This document shows, one piece after another, positions 6,366-12,646 of a stretch of DNA of 21,116 bases; within the stretch, counting starts at the first letter, position 1, and each line of letters opens with the position of its first letter. The position numbers were made by a program, and so were the translations under genes. Origin of the DNA: Phenylobacterium aquaticum (GTDB lineage Bacteria > Pseudomonadota > Alphaproteobacteria > Caulobacterales > Caulobacteraceae); the NCBI RefSeq assembly GCF_947378715.1, contig NZ_CANCLE010000059.1, positions 1-21,116 of the forward strand. The letters are read 5' to 3'. Under the pieces are notes generated by a model. The model was not told the DNA's origin. It searched no databases and saw only the letters and a list, made by a program, of their open reading frames with translations.

Positions 6366-7379
6366 TTACGAACGAACGAAGATGCGTTTGACCTCGCCGA
6401 AGCCAAACGACCTCGGCGCGTCCTCCCACGGCAAAATCTCGCAGGGGATCGATGTGGAACCGAACCCGTGCGCCTGCATGAGATCGAGCACCGGCTCGAT
6501 GTGGACGCGGGCATGGGGCTGACCGGTCACGAAGGTGACGTTGCGCAGGAACATCGCGGTCACGGGTAAGGAGACCGGTGTCGCGTGCGGCCAGACATTG
6601 TGGCAGACGCCGTCATGCCCCACGCAGGTAAGCGCCAGGGCCAGGCGCTTGGGGTCGGCGCTGCAGTCCACGACGATCGGGTAGAGATCGCTTGGCCGCC
6701 CGGCGCCCAGGTCCAGCGGGTTCGCCCCCGCCGCTGCGGCCGCGTCCATCCGCACGCCGACGTCATCGGCGAAGTCGACGCGGGTGACGCCGAGCGCCTT
6801 GGCTATCAAGACGCCGTAGAGCCCCATGTTGTGGAGGTCGCCGCCGACGATCAGAAGGCGAGCATCGTTTGCGACGTAGGGCGCGATCGATCGATGGAGA
6901 TCGACCAGATTGCACCCTATGGCGGCGCAGTCGGCCGCCGAAAGACCAGCTGGGACCGGCACGGCCATGGCGTCTGCATAAGGGACGTAGAGAAAATCCG
7001 ACATGCCTCCACCCCAGTCACCGCCCATCGGCCCCATGCCGAAACTGGAGAAGGGGGGCCTCGAGGCGCAGCTGTTGGTATGTCCCGCGGCGCACGGGGC
7101 GCAGTCGCCGCAGGAGATGTGCAATGGCAGCACCACCTGCATGCCTGGGCTGAGGCTTGTCACCTCATCGCCGATCTCGGTGACCTCGGCGACGATCTCG
7201 TGACCCAGCGCGATGGGATACGGCAAAGCCTTGTACCGACCCGTAACCACGGCGCGGTCGAAGTCGCAGACGCCTACCGCGATCGGCCTGACGATCGCCC
7301 CCTTGGGGCCAGCCAGGCGCGGCCGATCCACCGTGCGCCACTCCAAGGCGCCCTCGCCAATCAGCGTGAGTTGCCGCAT
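6366..7379 (-). CDS. Zinc-dependent alcohol dehydrogenase (MDR family)
   Basis: NAD(P)-dependent alcohol/polyol-type dehydrogenase, 337 residues, cytoplasmic. Catalytic zinc ligands are visible as C38 (GVCDFD) and the GHE motif (59-61, GHEIVAEVTEIGDEV). The structural zinc is held by C90, C93, C96 and C104 (CGDCAPCAAGHTNSC). The nucleotide loop is atypical: VGGDLHNMGLYG in place of the short GxGxxG, as in an MDR subgroup with a GG-x4-5-GLY loop. ATG 7379 has AGGA 7 nt upstream. It is the first gene of the cassette operon, divergent from a TetR gene whose likely operator at 7423-7442 overlaps the promoter region. Likely inducible oxidation of an alcohol; substrate unknown. Confidence 0.92.
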   Translation of the reverse strand: MRQLTLIGEGALEWRTVDRPRLAGPKGAIVRPIAVGVCDFDRAVVTGRYKALPYPIALGHEIVAEVTEIGDEVTSLSPGMQVVLPLHISCGDCAPCAAGHTNSCASRPPFSSFGMGPMGGDWGGGMSDFLYVPYADAMAVPVPAGLSAADCAAIGCNLVDLHRSIAPYVANDARLLIVGGDLHNMGLYGVLIAKALGVTRVDFADDVGVRMDAAAAAGANPLDLGAGRPSDLYPIVVDCSADPKRLALALTCVGHDGVCHNVWPHATPVSLPVTAMFLRNVTFVTGQPHARVHIEPVLDLMQAHGFGSTSIPCEILPWEDAPRSFGFGEVKRIFVRS

Positions 7380-7387
7380 GAGCTTTT

Positions 7388-7420
7388 CCTAAGACACTTG
7401 TCCTAACGACCTCTGCCTAA
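7388..7420. repeat. Three CCTAA repeats exactly 14 bp apart in the divergent promoter region
   Basis: CCTAA occurs at 7388-7392, 7402-7406 and 7416-7420, each within a longer similar unit (TCCTAAGAC, TCCTAACGAC, GCCTAATAAC). The first overlaps the ribosome site of the dehydrogenase (AGGA on the minus strand). The inverse string CTAGG follows at 7424-7428 inside the palindrome. They may be additional half-sites for the adjacent regulator or chance repeats. Confidence 0.4.
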
Positions 7421-7422
7421 TA

Positions 7423-7442
7423 ACTAGGACGATCGTCATAGT
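7423..7442. promoter_or_regulatory. 20-bp near-palindrome, probable operator of the cassette TetR
   Basis: ACTAGGACGATCGTCATAGT: the two 10-bp halves match as an inverted repeat at 9 of 10 positions around the perfect core GACGATCGTC. It lies in the 79-bp gap between the divergent dehydrogenase and TetR genes, 17 bp before the TetR start. The size, symmetry and place are those of a TetR-family operator. Binding by the neighbouring regulator is inferred. Confidence 0.75.
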
Positions 7443-7458
7443 CCACCGGTCAATCGCC

Positions 7459-8040
7459 ATGCCCGCCCCCTCGCCGCGCGAACAGATGATCCTGGCCGCC
7501 ATGTCTCTCTTTCAGAGGGAGGGCTATGCCGCGGCCTCCTGGCGCCGGATCGTTCAGGAGTCAGGCGCGCCCTGGGGTTCGGCGCACCACTACTTCCCAA
7601 AGGGCAAGGAGCAACTCGGTCTCGCGGCGCTCGAAATGGCGTCGCAGACTGTGGCCGCGAGCATGGCGCGATGCTTTCCCGAGGGGGGCGTTGCGGCGGA
7701 CGGCGTCCGTCAGCTGTTCGAGGGCGGCGCGAAACTGCTGACGAAGTCCGGGTTCACCGCAGGCTGCCCCATCTGCACCGTCGCCCTCGAGACCGCGCCT
7801 CAGTCTCCCACGCTCACGGAGACGTGCAACTCAGCGTTCCAGCTTTGGCGGCAGACGATCGCGGACGGTCTGGTCCGATGCGGGATGAGCGCGCCCTACG
7901 CGGCCAAGCTTGCAGTGCTTGCCTTGGCGGCATTCGAAGGCGCCCTCGTTCAAGCCCGCACGGCTCAGTCTCAAGAGCCGATGCTCGACTGCGCCACCAT
8001 GCTGGAACAGTTATGTCGTGAGCCAAAGTCGGGGGCTTAG
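7459..8040 (+). CDS. TetR-family regulator, LmrA/YxaF type
   Basis: Repressor of 193 residues. The DNA-binding domain is REQMILAAMSLFQREGYAAAS, then WRRIVQESGAPWGSAHHYF and PKGKEQLGLAAL. The ligand domain has the segment GFTAGCPICTVALETA (about 105-120), characteristic of the LmrA/YxaF subgroup, with two closely spaced cysteines (C-P-I-C) that could sense electrophiles or oxidants (inference). Start ATG 7459 gives the usual short N-terminus; the ribosome site before it is weak. Divergent from the ADH-QOR-thioesterase operon with a 20-bp near-palindrome between, so it most likely represses that operon. In Bacillus, LmrA and YxaF respond to flavonoids; whether this protein does is unknown. Confidence 0.92.
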   Translation: MPAPSPREQMILAAMSLFQREGYAAASWRRIVQESGAPWGSAHHYFPKGKEQLGLAALEMASQTVAASMARCFPEGGVAADGVRQLFEGGAKLLTKSGFTAGCPICTVALETAPQSPTLTETCNSAFQLWRQTIADGLVRCGMSAPYAAKLAVLALAAFEGALVQARTAQSQEPMLDCATMLEQLCREPKSGA

Positions 8041-8125
8041 GCCACAAGTCTGGGCCGGCGGACGCGGAGTCGGAATGTCTGCATCCGGCGTCGCCTAGGC
8101 GCCTCGCGCGCCGGCAGGCGGTAGG

Positions 8126-8173
8126 TGACATTTCTATCTGGCGCCCAGCGCGACATCTCCAGCCGGCGTAGAC
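8126..8173 (+). repeat. Right copy of the 48-bp direct repeat
   Basis: 44 of 48 bases identical to 4163-4210, same orientation, starting 86 bp after the stop of the LmrA/YxaF-type regulator and 70 bp before the end of the vapC gene. The first 18 bases (TGACATTTCTATCTGGCG) are identical to the left copy; the second unit reads GACATCTCCAGCCGGCG, showing some decay. With the left copy it brackets about 3.9 kb holding exactly one operon and its regulator. Confidence 0.85.
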
Positions 8174-8242
8174 AGCGGATGTAGCTGCCAAATGAATCCA
8201 GCGGGGTTCCACAAAGTTCGCGCTAGGCTCAAGGCGACCCGA

Positions 8243-8656
8243 CTAAGCGTCGCGCGCCCGCTCCTGCATCGCCGATTTCAGGCCGAGGTGTTCGACGAAG
8301 GGATCGAAGTCGCGGTCGCTGTAGAGCAGCGAAAATCCGCCTTCGATGCACCGCGTGGCGATCAGGGTGTCGATGGTCTTGCGCACGGTCACGCCACGGG
8401 CGCGCAGGACGCGGAAATTGCGGGCCGCCTGGACGGCGATGTCCTGGCCGCCCAGGTCGATCACCGACAGCGAAGTCAGTAGCCTCAGGGCCTCATTGAA
8501 CGCCCGATCTCCGGAGAAGCCCTGCAACACCTCCGCCAGAACGAGGTCTCCGGTCGCGAGCGGTTCGGCGCCAAGCAGGGCGTCAAGCCTGTCGGCCTGC
8601 GGGGTTGCGACGCCTCGGAAATAGTCGATCCAAACGCTGGAATCGACCAGGATCAC
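8243..8656 (-). CDS. vapC: VapC-type PIN-domain toxin ribonuclease
   Basis: PIN-domain Mg2+-dependent RNase of a type II toxin-antitoxin pair, 137 residues; free toxin would cleave tRNA or rRNA and stop translation. The acidic residues are all present: D5 (ILVDSSVWID), E42 (VLAEVLQG), D96 (RKTIDTLIA), D114/D116 (YSDRDF). It should therefore be active. The start is GTG 8656, overlapping the antitoxin stop as GTGA, the usual translational coupling. It lies just outside the right 48-bp repeat. Part of a locus controlled by the inverted repeat at 8849-8878. Cellular target cannot be read from the sequence. Confidence 0.93.
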   Translation of the reverse strand: MILVDSSVWIDYFRGVATPQADRLDALLGAEPLATGDLVLAEVLQGFSGDRAFNEALRLLTSLSVIDLGGQDIAVQAARNFRVLRARGVTVRKTIDTLIATRCIEGGFSLLYSDRDFDPFVEHLGLKSAMQERARDA

Positions 8657-8847
8657 CCGTCCGACCTCATCGCCTCGAGATCACCTTCCCAGGCCAGCTT
8701 GCCCCTGAAGCGGCGGATTTCCGCCTGGCGGCTCAGGCTGAGCAGCGTGCGCAGCCCCAGTTCCACCGCCTCGCGCTTGGTTTTCAAGCCCGTCGCCTTG
8801 AGCGCGTCCGCCATCAAGGCGTCATCGATGACGATGTTGGTTCGCAT
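8653..8847 (-). CDS. vapB: VapB-type antitoxin
   Basis: Antitoxin of 64 residues in the DUF2191/VapB family. The N-terminal ribbon-helix-helix reads MRTNIVIDDALMADALKATG then KREAVELGLRTLLSL; the C-terminal tail RRFRGKLAWEGDLEAMRSD would wrap the toxin active site, the GKL-W-GDL-MR string being typical. It binds DNA with the toxin to repress its own promoter (family knowledge). ATG 8847 has GGAAAG 9 nt upstream. The putative operator abuts the start codon. Confidence 0.93.
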   Translation of the reverse strand: MRTNIVIDDALMADALKATGLKTKREAVELGLRTLLSLSRQAEIRRFRGKLAWEGDLEAMRSDG

Positions 8848-8848
8848 G

Positions 8849-8878
8849 ATGTGTATCTTTCCACGGCTCTATACACAT
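8849..8878. promoter_or_regulatory. Inverted repeat, probable VapBC autoregulatory operator
   Basis: ATGTGTAT (8849-8856) and its exact complement ATACACAT (8871-8878) are separated by 14 bp, so equivalent positions are two helical turns apart. This suits two ribbon-helix-helix dimers in a VapBC complex. The near arm lies only 1 nt before the vapB ATG, so binding would cover both the promoter and the ribosome site. Inferred from symmetry and position. Confidence 0.7.
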
Positions 8879-8961
8879 ACCGCTTTCCAGGCCGGAACGC
8901 AACCTGACCCTTGGTCCCGCCCCCGCTCCCTTGCTATGAACGGACAACCAGAGGCGCCCCG

Positions 8962-9615
8962 ATGTCCTTGACGCTCTATTCCCACCCCTTCTCCTCCTAC
9001 TGCCAGAAGGTGCTGATGGCGCTCTGGGAGAACGAGATCGCCTTTACCTATCGGCATCTGGAAGAGCCTGGCGCGAGCGAGGCGCTCGGCCGGCTCTGGC
9101 CACTGGGCCGTTTCCCGGTGCTGGTCGACGACGGGGTCACGGTCGCGGAATCCAGCATCATCATCGAGCATCTGGACCTGCGCTATCCCGGCCCGGTGCG
9201 GTGGCTGCCGGACGATCGCGACGCCGCCCTGGAAGTCCGGTTCATGGACCGGTTCTTCGACAACCATGTCATGACCGAGATGCAGAAGCCGGTGGCCGAG
9301 GCGCTGCGCGGCGAGGCCGGGCGGAAGGACGAGGCCCTGGTCGAGGCCGCCCGCACGCTCGACATCGCCTATGGCTGGCTGGAGGCGCGGCTGACGGGCC
9401 GCAGCTGGGCGGCGGGGGAAGATTTCAGCCTGGCCGACTGCGCGGCTGCGCCGTCGCTGTTCTACGCCGATTGGGTCCGCCAGATCGGGCCGCAGTTTCC
9501 CGTCTTGCGGGCCTATCGCTCGCGGCTGCTGGCGCGGCCGTCCTTCGCCCGCGCGGTGGAGGAAGCCCGCCCCTATCGGCACTATTTCCCGCTGGGCGCG
9601 CCCGACCGCGACTGA
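8962..9615 (+). CDS. Glutathione S-transferase family protein
   Basis: Cytosolic GST-fold protein of 217 residues that conjugates or reduces electrophiles using glutathione. The thioredoxin-like N-domain shows LTLYSHPFSSYCQKVLMALWE, the cis-proline segment GRFPVLVDDG and the glutathione-binding AESSIIIEHLD. The helical C-domain has the conserved N-cap/hydrophobic staple region FSLADCAAAPSLFYADW. The frame is open from 8911, but ATG 8962 has GAGG 7 nt upstream and starts directly at the first strand. It is monocistronic as far as can be seen. The subgroup (S or C at the active site: SSYC) and the substrate are not certain. Confidence 0.92.
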   Translation: MSLTLYSHPFSSYCQKVLMALWENEIAFTYRHLEEPGASEALGRLWPLGRFPVLVDDGVTVAESSIIIEHLDLRYPGPVRWLPDDRDAALEVRFMDRFFDNHVMTEMQKPVAEALRGEAGRKDEALVEAARTLDIAYGWLEARLTGRSWAAGEDFSLADCAAAPSLFYADWVRQIGPQFPVLRAYRSRLLARPSFARAVEEARPYRHYFPLGAPDRD

Positions 9616-9677
9616 GGCGCGGTATCGCGGCGGCCGGCGGGGGCGCTTTCGGGCCCTCAGGGCTCCTGCCCGCCCAT

Positions 9678-9747
9678 GTAAGATACCCAAAACATAAATA
9701 AAATCAAGGGTTGTTCTTGCGACGCGCTTTCGCCAATTTCGCGAAAG
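9678..9747. promoter_or_regulatory. AT-rich patch and 7-bp inverted repeat upstream of the methyltransferase
   Basis: In the 206-bp gap before the methyltransferase, 9680-9710 is unusually AT-rich for this genome and contains TAAAAT (9699-9704), a possible -10 element without a clear -35. CTTTCGC (9727-9733) and GCGAAAG (9741-9747) form a perfect 7-bp inverted repeat with a 7-bp spacer just downstream, which could be an operator or a small hairpin in the leader. No terminator for the GST gene is evident. Confidence 0.4.
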
Positions 9748-9821
9748 TTCAGACCCCTCATTTCCGCCCCTCCCCCAGCCTGGCGGGCCGCGCCGACGCG
9801 CGCGCCGCCGAAGGAGCCTGC

Positions 9822-10667
9822 ATGCTTGAACGCCAACCCAGCCGGACCGCCCTGGGCGCCGCCGGATATCGCGCCGCCCATCAGATGCTGGAGGACGGCG
9901 CGGTGTTCCGCGACCCCTTCGCCCACGCCATGCTGGGCCCGGCGGCGGACGCGATCATCGCCGGCCTCTCCGCCGATCCCGGCCAGGCGCCGATCCGGCT
10001 GTTCATGGCCGCACGCAGCCGCTTCGCCGAGGACCAGCTGGCCGCCGCCGTGGCGCGTGGCGTGCGCCAGGCCGTGGTGCTGGGCGCGGGGCTCGACACC
10101 TTCGCCCTGCGCAATCCTCATGTCGGCCTGGGCCTGAAGGTGTTCGAGGTCGACCATCCCGAGACCCAGGTCTGGAAGCGGCGGCGGCTGGCGGAAACCG
10201 GCCTTCCCCTCCCTGCCGGCCTGACCTTCGCCGCCGTCGACTTCGAGCGCGAGAACCTGGGCCAGGGCCTGGCGGCGGCCGGGTTCGCGACCGACCAGCC
10301 GGCCTTCTTCATCTGGCTGGGGGTCGTGCCCTATCTGGGCCGGGCGGCGATCACCGCGACCCTGGAGGAGATCGCCCGCGTTCCCCAGGCCGAGGTGGTG
10401 CTCGACTATAGCGAGCCGCTGGAGAACTACCCCCCGGCCCTGCGCGCCGAGATGGAGGTGGTGGCGGCCTGGGCCGCGACGATGGGCGAACCCTGGCTCA
10501 GCCACTTCGATCGCGCCGAGATGTCCCGGCTGCTGAGCGCCCACGGCCTGGGGGAACAGGAGGACCTCGGCCTGGCCGAGATCGGGGTCCGCTATCTTGG
10601 CGCCGCCCCCGACGCCGCGCCCCGAGCGCCGACCCCGCACGTGGTCTGGGCCCGCCGCGCCGACTGA
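9822..10667 (+). CDS. Class I SAM-dependent methyltransferase (PPM/leucine carboxyl methyltransferase-like)
   Basis: SAM-dependent O-methyltransferase family also known from mycobacterial paralogues; 281 residues, cytoplasmic. Characteristic pieces: SRTALGAAGYRAAHQ and VFRDPFAHAML at the N-terminus, AARSRFAEDQL, the SAM-binding VVLGAGLDTFALR, and FEVDHPETQ with the acidic residue that holds the SAM ribose. It ends with a VVWARR strand. The ATG at 9822 is preceded by AAGGAG at 5 nt; the frame is open back to 9711 but that part is Arg/Ala-rich and lacks a ribosome site. It converges on the hydrolase gene with a 7-bp gap. The methyl acceptor is unknown. Confidence 0.9.
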   Translation: MLERQPSRTALGAAGYRAAHQMLEDGAVFRDPFAHAMLGPAADAIIAGLSADPGQAPIRLFMAARSRFAEDQLAAAVARGVRQAVVLGAGLDTFALRNPHVGLGLKVFEVDHPETQVWKRRRLAETGLPLPAGLTFAAVDFERENLGQGLAAAGFATDQPAFFIWLGVVPYLGRAAITATLEEIARVPQAEVVLDYSEPLENYPPALRAEMEVVAAWAATMGEPWLSHFDRAEMSRLLSAHGLGEQEDLGLAEIGVRYLGAAPDAAPRAPTPHVVWARRAD

Positions 10668-10674
10668 GCCAAGG

Positions 10675-11538
10675 CTACCGGTCCAGGAACGCCAGCATGG
10701 CCGCATTGAAGCCGGCCGGGTCCTGGACCGGGGCGAAGTGGCTGACGCCGGGCAGGATGACCAGCTCGGCGCCGGGAATGGTCCGGGCCAGATAGGCGGT
10801 GTGGGCCCGGGAGATGAACTCCTCATGATCGCCATCGACGATCGCGATCCGGGGGCCATGGATCGCGGCCAGGTCCGCCGGCGTATAGTTCGGCTGGCTG
10901 GATTGCATGGCGAACACCGATTTGGAAAAGGCGTCGTAGTCCTTCGGCGTCTCGGACAGCCGGGCATAGTCGGCGGCCAGCCGCGCCTCGACCTTGGCGA
11001 GAATCTGGGAGAAAGCTCCTGATATATTAAAGGCTTTCAGATCCATGTTGGCGCCAAAGGCGAAGACCCTGGACACGCGGTCGGGGTGCTTCATGGCCAT
11101 GATCAGGCCGATGATGCCGCCGTCGCTCCAGCCCACCACGGCGGCCTGGTCGAGGCTGAGCGCATCCATCACGGCGATGACGTCGCCCTCCATCTGCTCA
11201 TAGGCCAGGGGCCGTGCGTCGCGGGTGCTGCGGCCGTGACCGCGGCTGTCGATCACCAGGACCCGGTGGTGACTGGCCACCAGGGCGGGCACCTGCTCTC
11301 CCCAGAGGTCGCTGCTGGCCGTGCCGCCATGCAGCAGGATCACCGGCGCCCCGGTCCCATAGGCGGCGAACCAGATCCGGGCGCCGTCATGGGCCACCCT
11401 GCCCTCAAGGTCCGGGGCCGGCAGGGCCGCCGGCGCCGGCAGGCTTTCCCAGACCTCGGCCTCGCGCACCGGACTGGCCGCCAGCGCCGGGGACGCCAGG
11501 AGCGCCAGGGCCAACACCATCGACCAGAGCTTGCGCAT
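10675..11538 (-). CDS. Exported alpha/beta hydrolase
   Basis: Alpha/beta-hydrolase-fold esterase/lipase-like enzyme, 287 residues, exported: signal peptide MRKLWSMVLALALLASPALA with a likely cut after ALA at residue 20. Oxyanion region LLHGGT (69-72), nucleophile S138 in GWSDGG, acid D237 in VDGDHEE and H267 in GVSHFAP make a complete catalytic triad. The start is ATG 11538 with GGGAGG 6 nt upstream; the frame reaches 11577 but the longer form would bury the signal peptide. A strong terminator at 11661-11691 separates it from the DUF1508 gene upstream, so it has its own promoter. The substrate is unknown; the fold is shared by esterases, dehalogenases and peptidases. Confidence 0.92.
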   Translation of the reverse strand: MRKLWSMVLALALLASPALAASPVREAEVWESLPAPAALPAPDLEGRVAHDGARIWFAAYGTGAPVILLHGGTASSDLWGEQVPALVASHHRVLVIDSRGHGRSTRDARPLAYEQMEGDVIAVMDALSLDQAAVVGWSDGGIIGLIMAMKHPDRVSRVFAFGANMDLKAFNISGAFSQILAKVEARLAADYARLSETPKDYDAFSKSVFAMQSSQPNYTPADLAAIHGPRIAIVDGDHEEFISRAHTAYLARTIPGAELVILPGVSHFAPVQDPAGFNAAMLAFLDR

Positions 11539-11613
11539 GGTTCGCCTCCCGGAATGATCACCCGACATTGGGGCCATCCCGGCGCGGCGACCAGGGGGCG
11601 CCTGCCCATCGAG

Positions 11614-11660
11614 GGCGAGAAAGCCGGGCGGCGGCGAGAAAGCCGGGGGGAGCGAGAAAA
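11614..11660. repeat. Short tandem GCGAGAAA repeat
   Basis: GGCGAGAAAGCCGGG occurs at 11614-11628 and 11633-11647, then a shortened GCGAGAAAA at 11652-11660 runs into the terminator T-tract (on the minus strand). Units are 18-19 bp apart. Probably replication slippage; no function evident. Confidence 0.5.
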
Positions 11661-11691
11661 CTGGCGCGGGCCGTGCGGAGGCCCGCGCCAG
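11661..11691 (-). terminator. Intrinsic terminator of the DUF1508 gene
   Basis: CTGGCGCGGGCC (11661-11672) and GGCCCGCGCCAG (11680-11691) form a perfect 12-bp GC-rich stem with a 7-nt loop. On the minus strand TTTTCTCGC follows immediately. It begins 5 nt after the stop codon of the small gene. This is the clearest rho-independent terminator in the window. Confidence 0.92.
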
Positions 11692-11696
11692 ACAGC

Positions 11697-11876
11697 CTAG
11701 TCCGTGGTGTCGTCGGTCGGAGCGTCGGGGCCGTTCTTCTTGATCGATTCGATGGCGTTCTTGGCGCTGGCCTTGGAGGCGTAGCCTTCGGTCGAGAAGA
11801 TGGTCTCGCTGTTGTACTTGAAGCGGACCCGGAACTCGCCGGCCTTGTCCTTGTAGATTTCGAACTTGTGACTCAT
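11697..11876 (-). CDS. Small DUF1508 (YegP-type) protein
   Basis: 59-residue protein with one DUF1508 unit: KFEIYKDKAGEFRVRFKYN, ETIFSTEGYASKASAKNAIESIKKN, then an acidic tail. E. coli YegP has two such units; single-unit proteins are common in alphaproteobacteria. The biochemical role is not established to my knowledge. The start ATG 11876 has AAGGA 7 nt upstream; the frame is open back to 12026, but the extra part is low-complexity. Free-standing, followed by its own terminator and divergent from the small secreted protein. Confidence 0.9.
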   Translation of the reverse strand: MSHKFEIYKDKAGEFRVRFKYNSETIFSTEGYASKASAKNAIESIKKNGPDAPTDDTTD

Positions 11877-12072
11877 GGCCGGGTCCTTCTTCGGAGGGGG
11901 TTGGAGCCGGGACCCTCGACCGGCGCCCGGGGAAGCGTCAACCGGGCGGGCGCCCAGATTTGGGCTTGGCGGATCACGGTTGCGTGGCCGGCCCGCCTGC
12001 CGAGGGTGCAGCCCGGGAACCGCCACAATTCAGGGTAAGCCTCAGGGGATCGCAAGGTTCGGAGGACCGCCC

Positions 12073-12558
12073 ATGCGCCTGCTGCTCATCACCGCCATCG
12101 CCGCCGCCAGCGCCAGCACGGCCCTCGCCGCCCCCGCCGCCATCCAGGTCAGGATTTCCCCGGCCCTGCAGGTCGAGGCGACCAAGACCTATGGCCCGCG
12201 CGAGGTCCAGTGGCTGGCCGACGACCTGAAGCGCCTGGTCGGCCAACGCCTCGACGCCACCGGCGTTCTCGACGGCGCCCAGGTGGAGCTGACCCTGGTC
12301 GACGCCAAGCCCAACCGCCCGACGATGCAGCAGATGCGCGACAAGCCGGGCCTGTCCTATCTGAGCCACGGGGTCGGCGGCGCCCGGATCGAAGGCAAGG
12401 CCACATCGGTCGACGGGACCGTCACCCCGATCTCCTATCAATGGTATGAGACCGACATCCGTAACAGCTGGTATCAAAGCACCTGGGGTGACGCCGAGAC
12501 CGCGTTCCAGCGTCTCGCAAGCCGCCTGGCGCGGGGCGAAACCTTCGCCAGTCGCTAA
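12073..12558 (+). CDS. Small secreted protein of unknown function
   Basis: 161 residues with a Sec signal peptide (MRLLLITAIAAASASTALA, cut near residue 19-20). The mature part, about 140 residues, starts AAIQVRISPALQVEATKTYGPREVQWLADDL. It alternates strand and helix (VELTLVDAKPNRPTM, GGARIEGKATSVDGTVTPISYQWYETDI) and recalls periplasmic or outer-membrane-associated small proteins with an IQVRIS/VELTLV pattern; I do not recognise a named family. No cysteines occur in the mature part. ATG 12073 follows GGAGG at 7 nt, a strong site. It is 88 bp upstream of the GPH transporter gene, possibly but not clearly in one transcript. Confidence 0.85.
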   Translation: MRLLLITAIAAASASTALAAPAAIQVRISPALQVEATKTYGPREVQWLADDLKRLVGQRLDATGVLDGAQVELTLVDAKPNRPTMQQMRDKPGLSYLSHGVGGARIEGKATSVDGTVTPISYQWYETDIRNSWYQSTWGDAETAFQRLASRLARGETFASR

Positions 12559-12646
12559 GGCCTCTTGCCTCCTTCCCCCGCGCGAGGTCTGATCCGCCCC
12601 GCGCGTCGGCGGCGTAATCGACCGGCCGCGAGGGAGTGAAGCGACG

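Noticed and set aside
8234..8253. GCGAC/GTCGC pairing at the vapC stop as a terminator
   Set aside because: Only 5 bp with a 10-nt loop, overlapping the stop codon and without a T-tract.
9657..10967. A 436-codon minus-strand frame
   Set aside because: Spans the methyltransferase antisense and the end of the hydrolase gene. No family motif; the first part reads as frame-shifted hydrolase.
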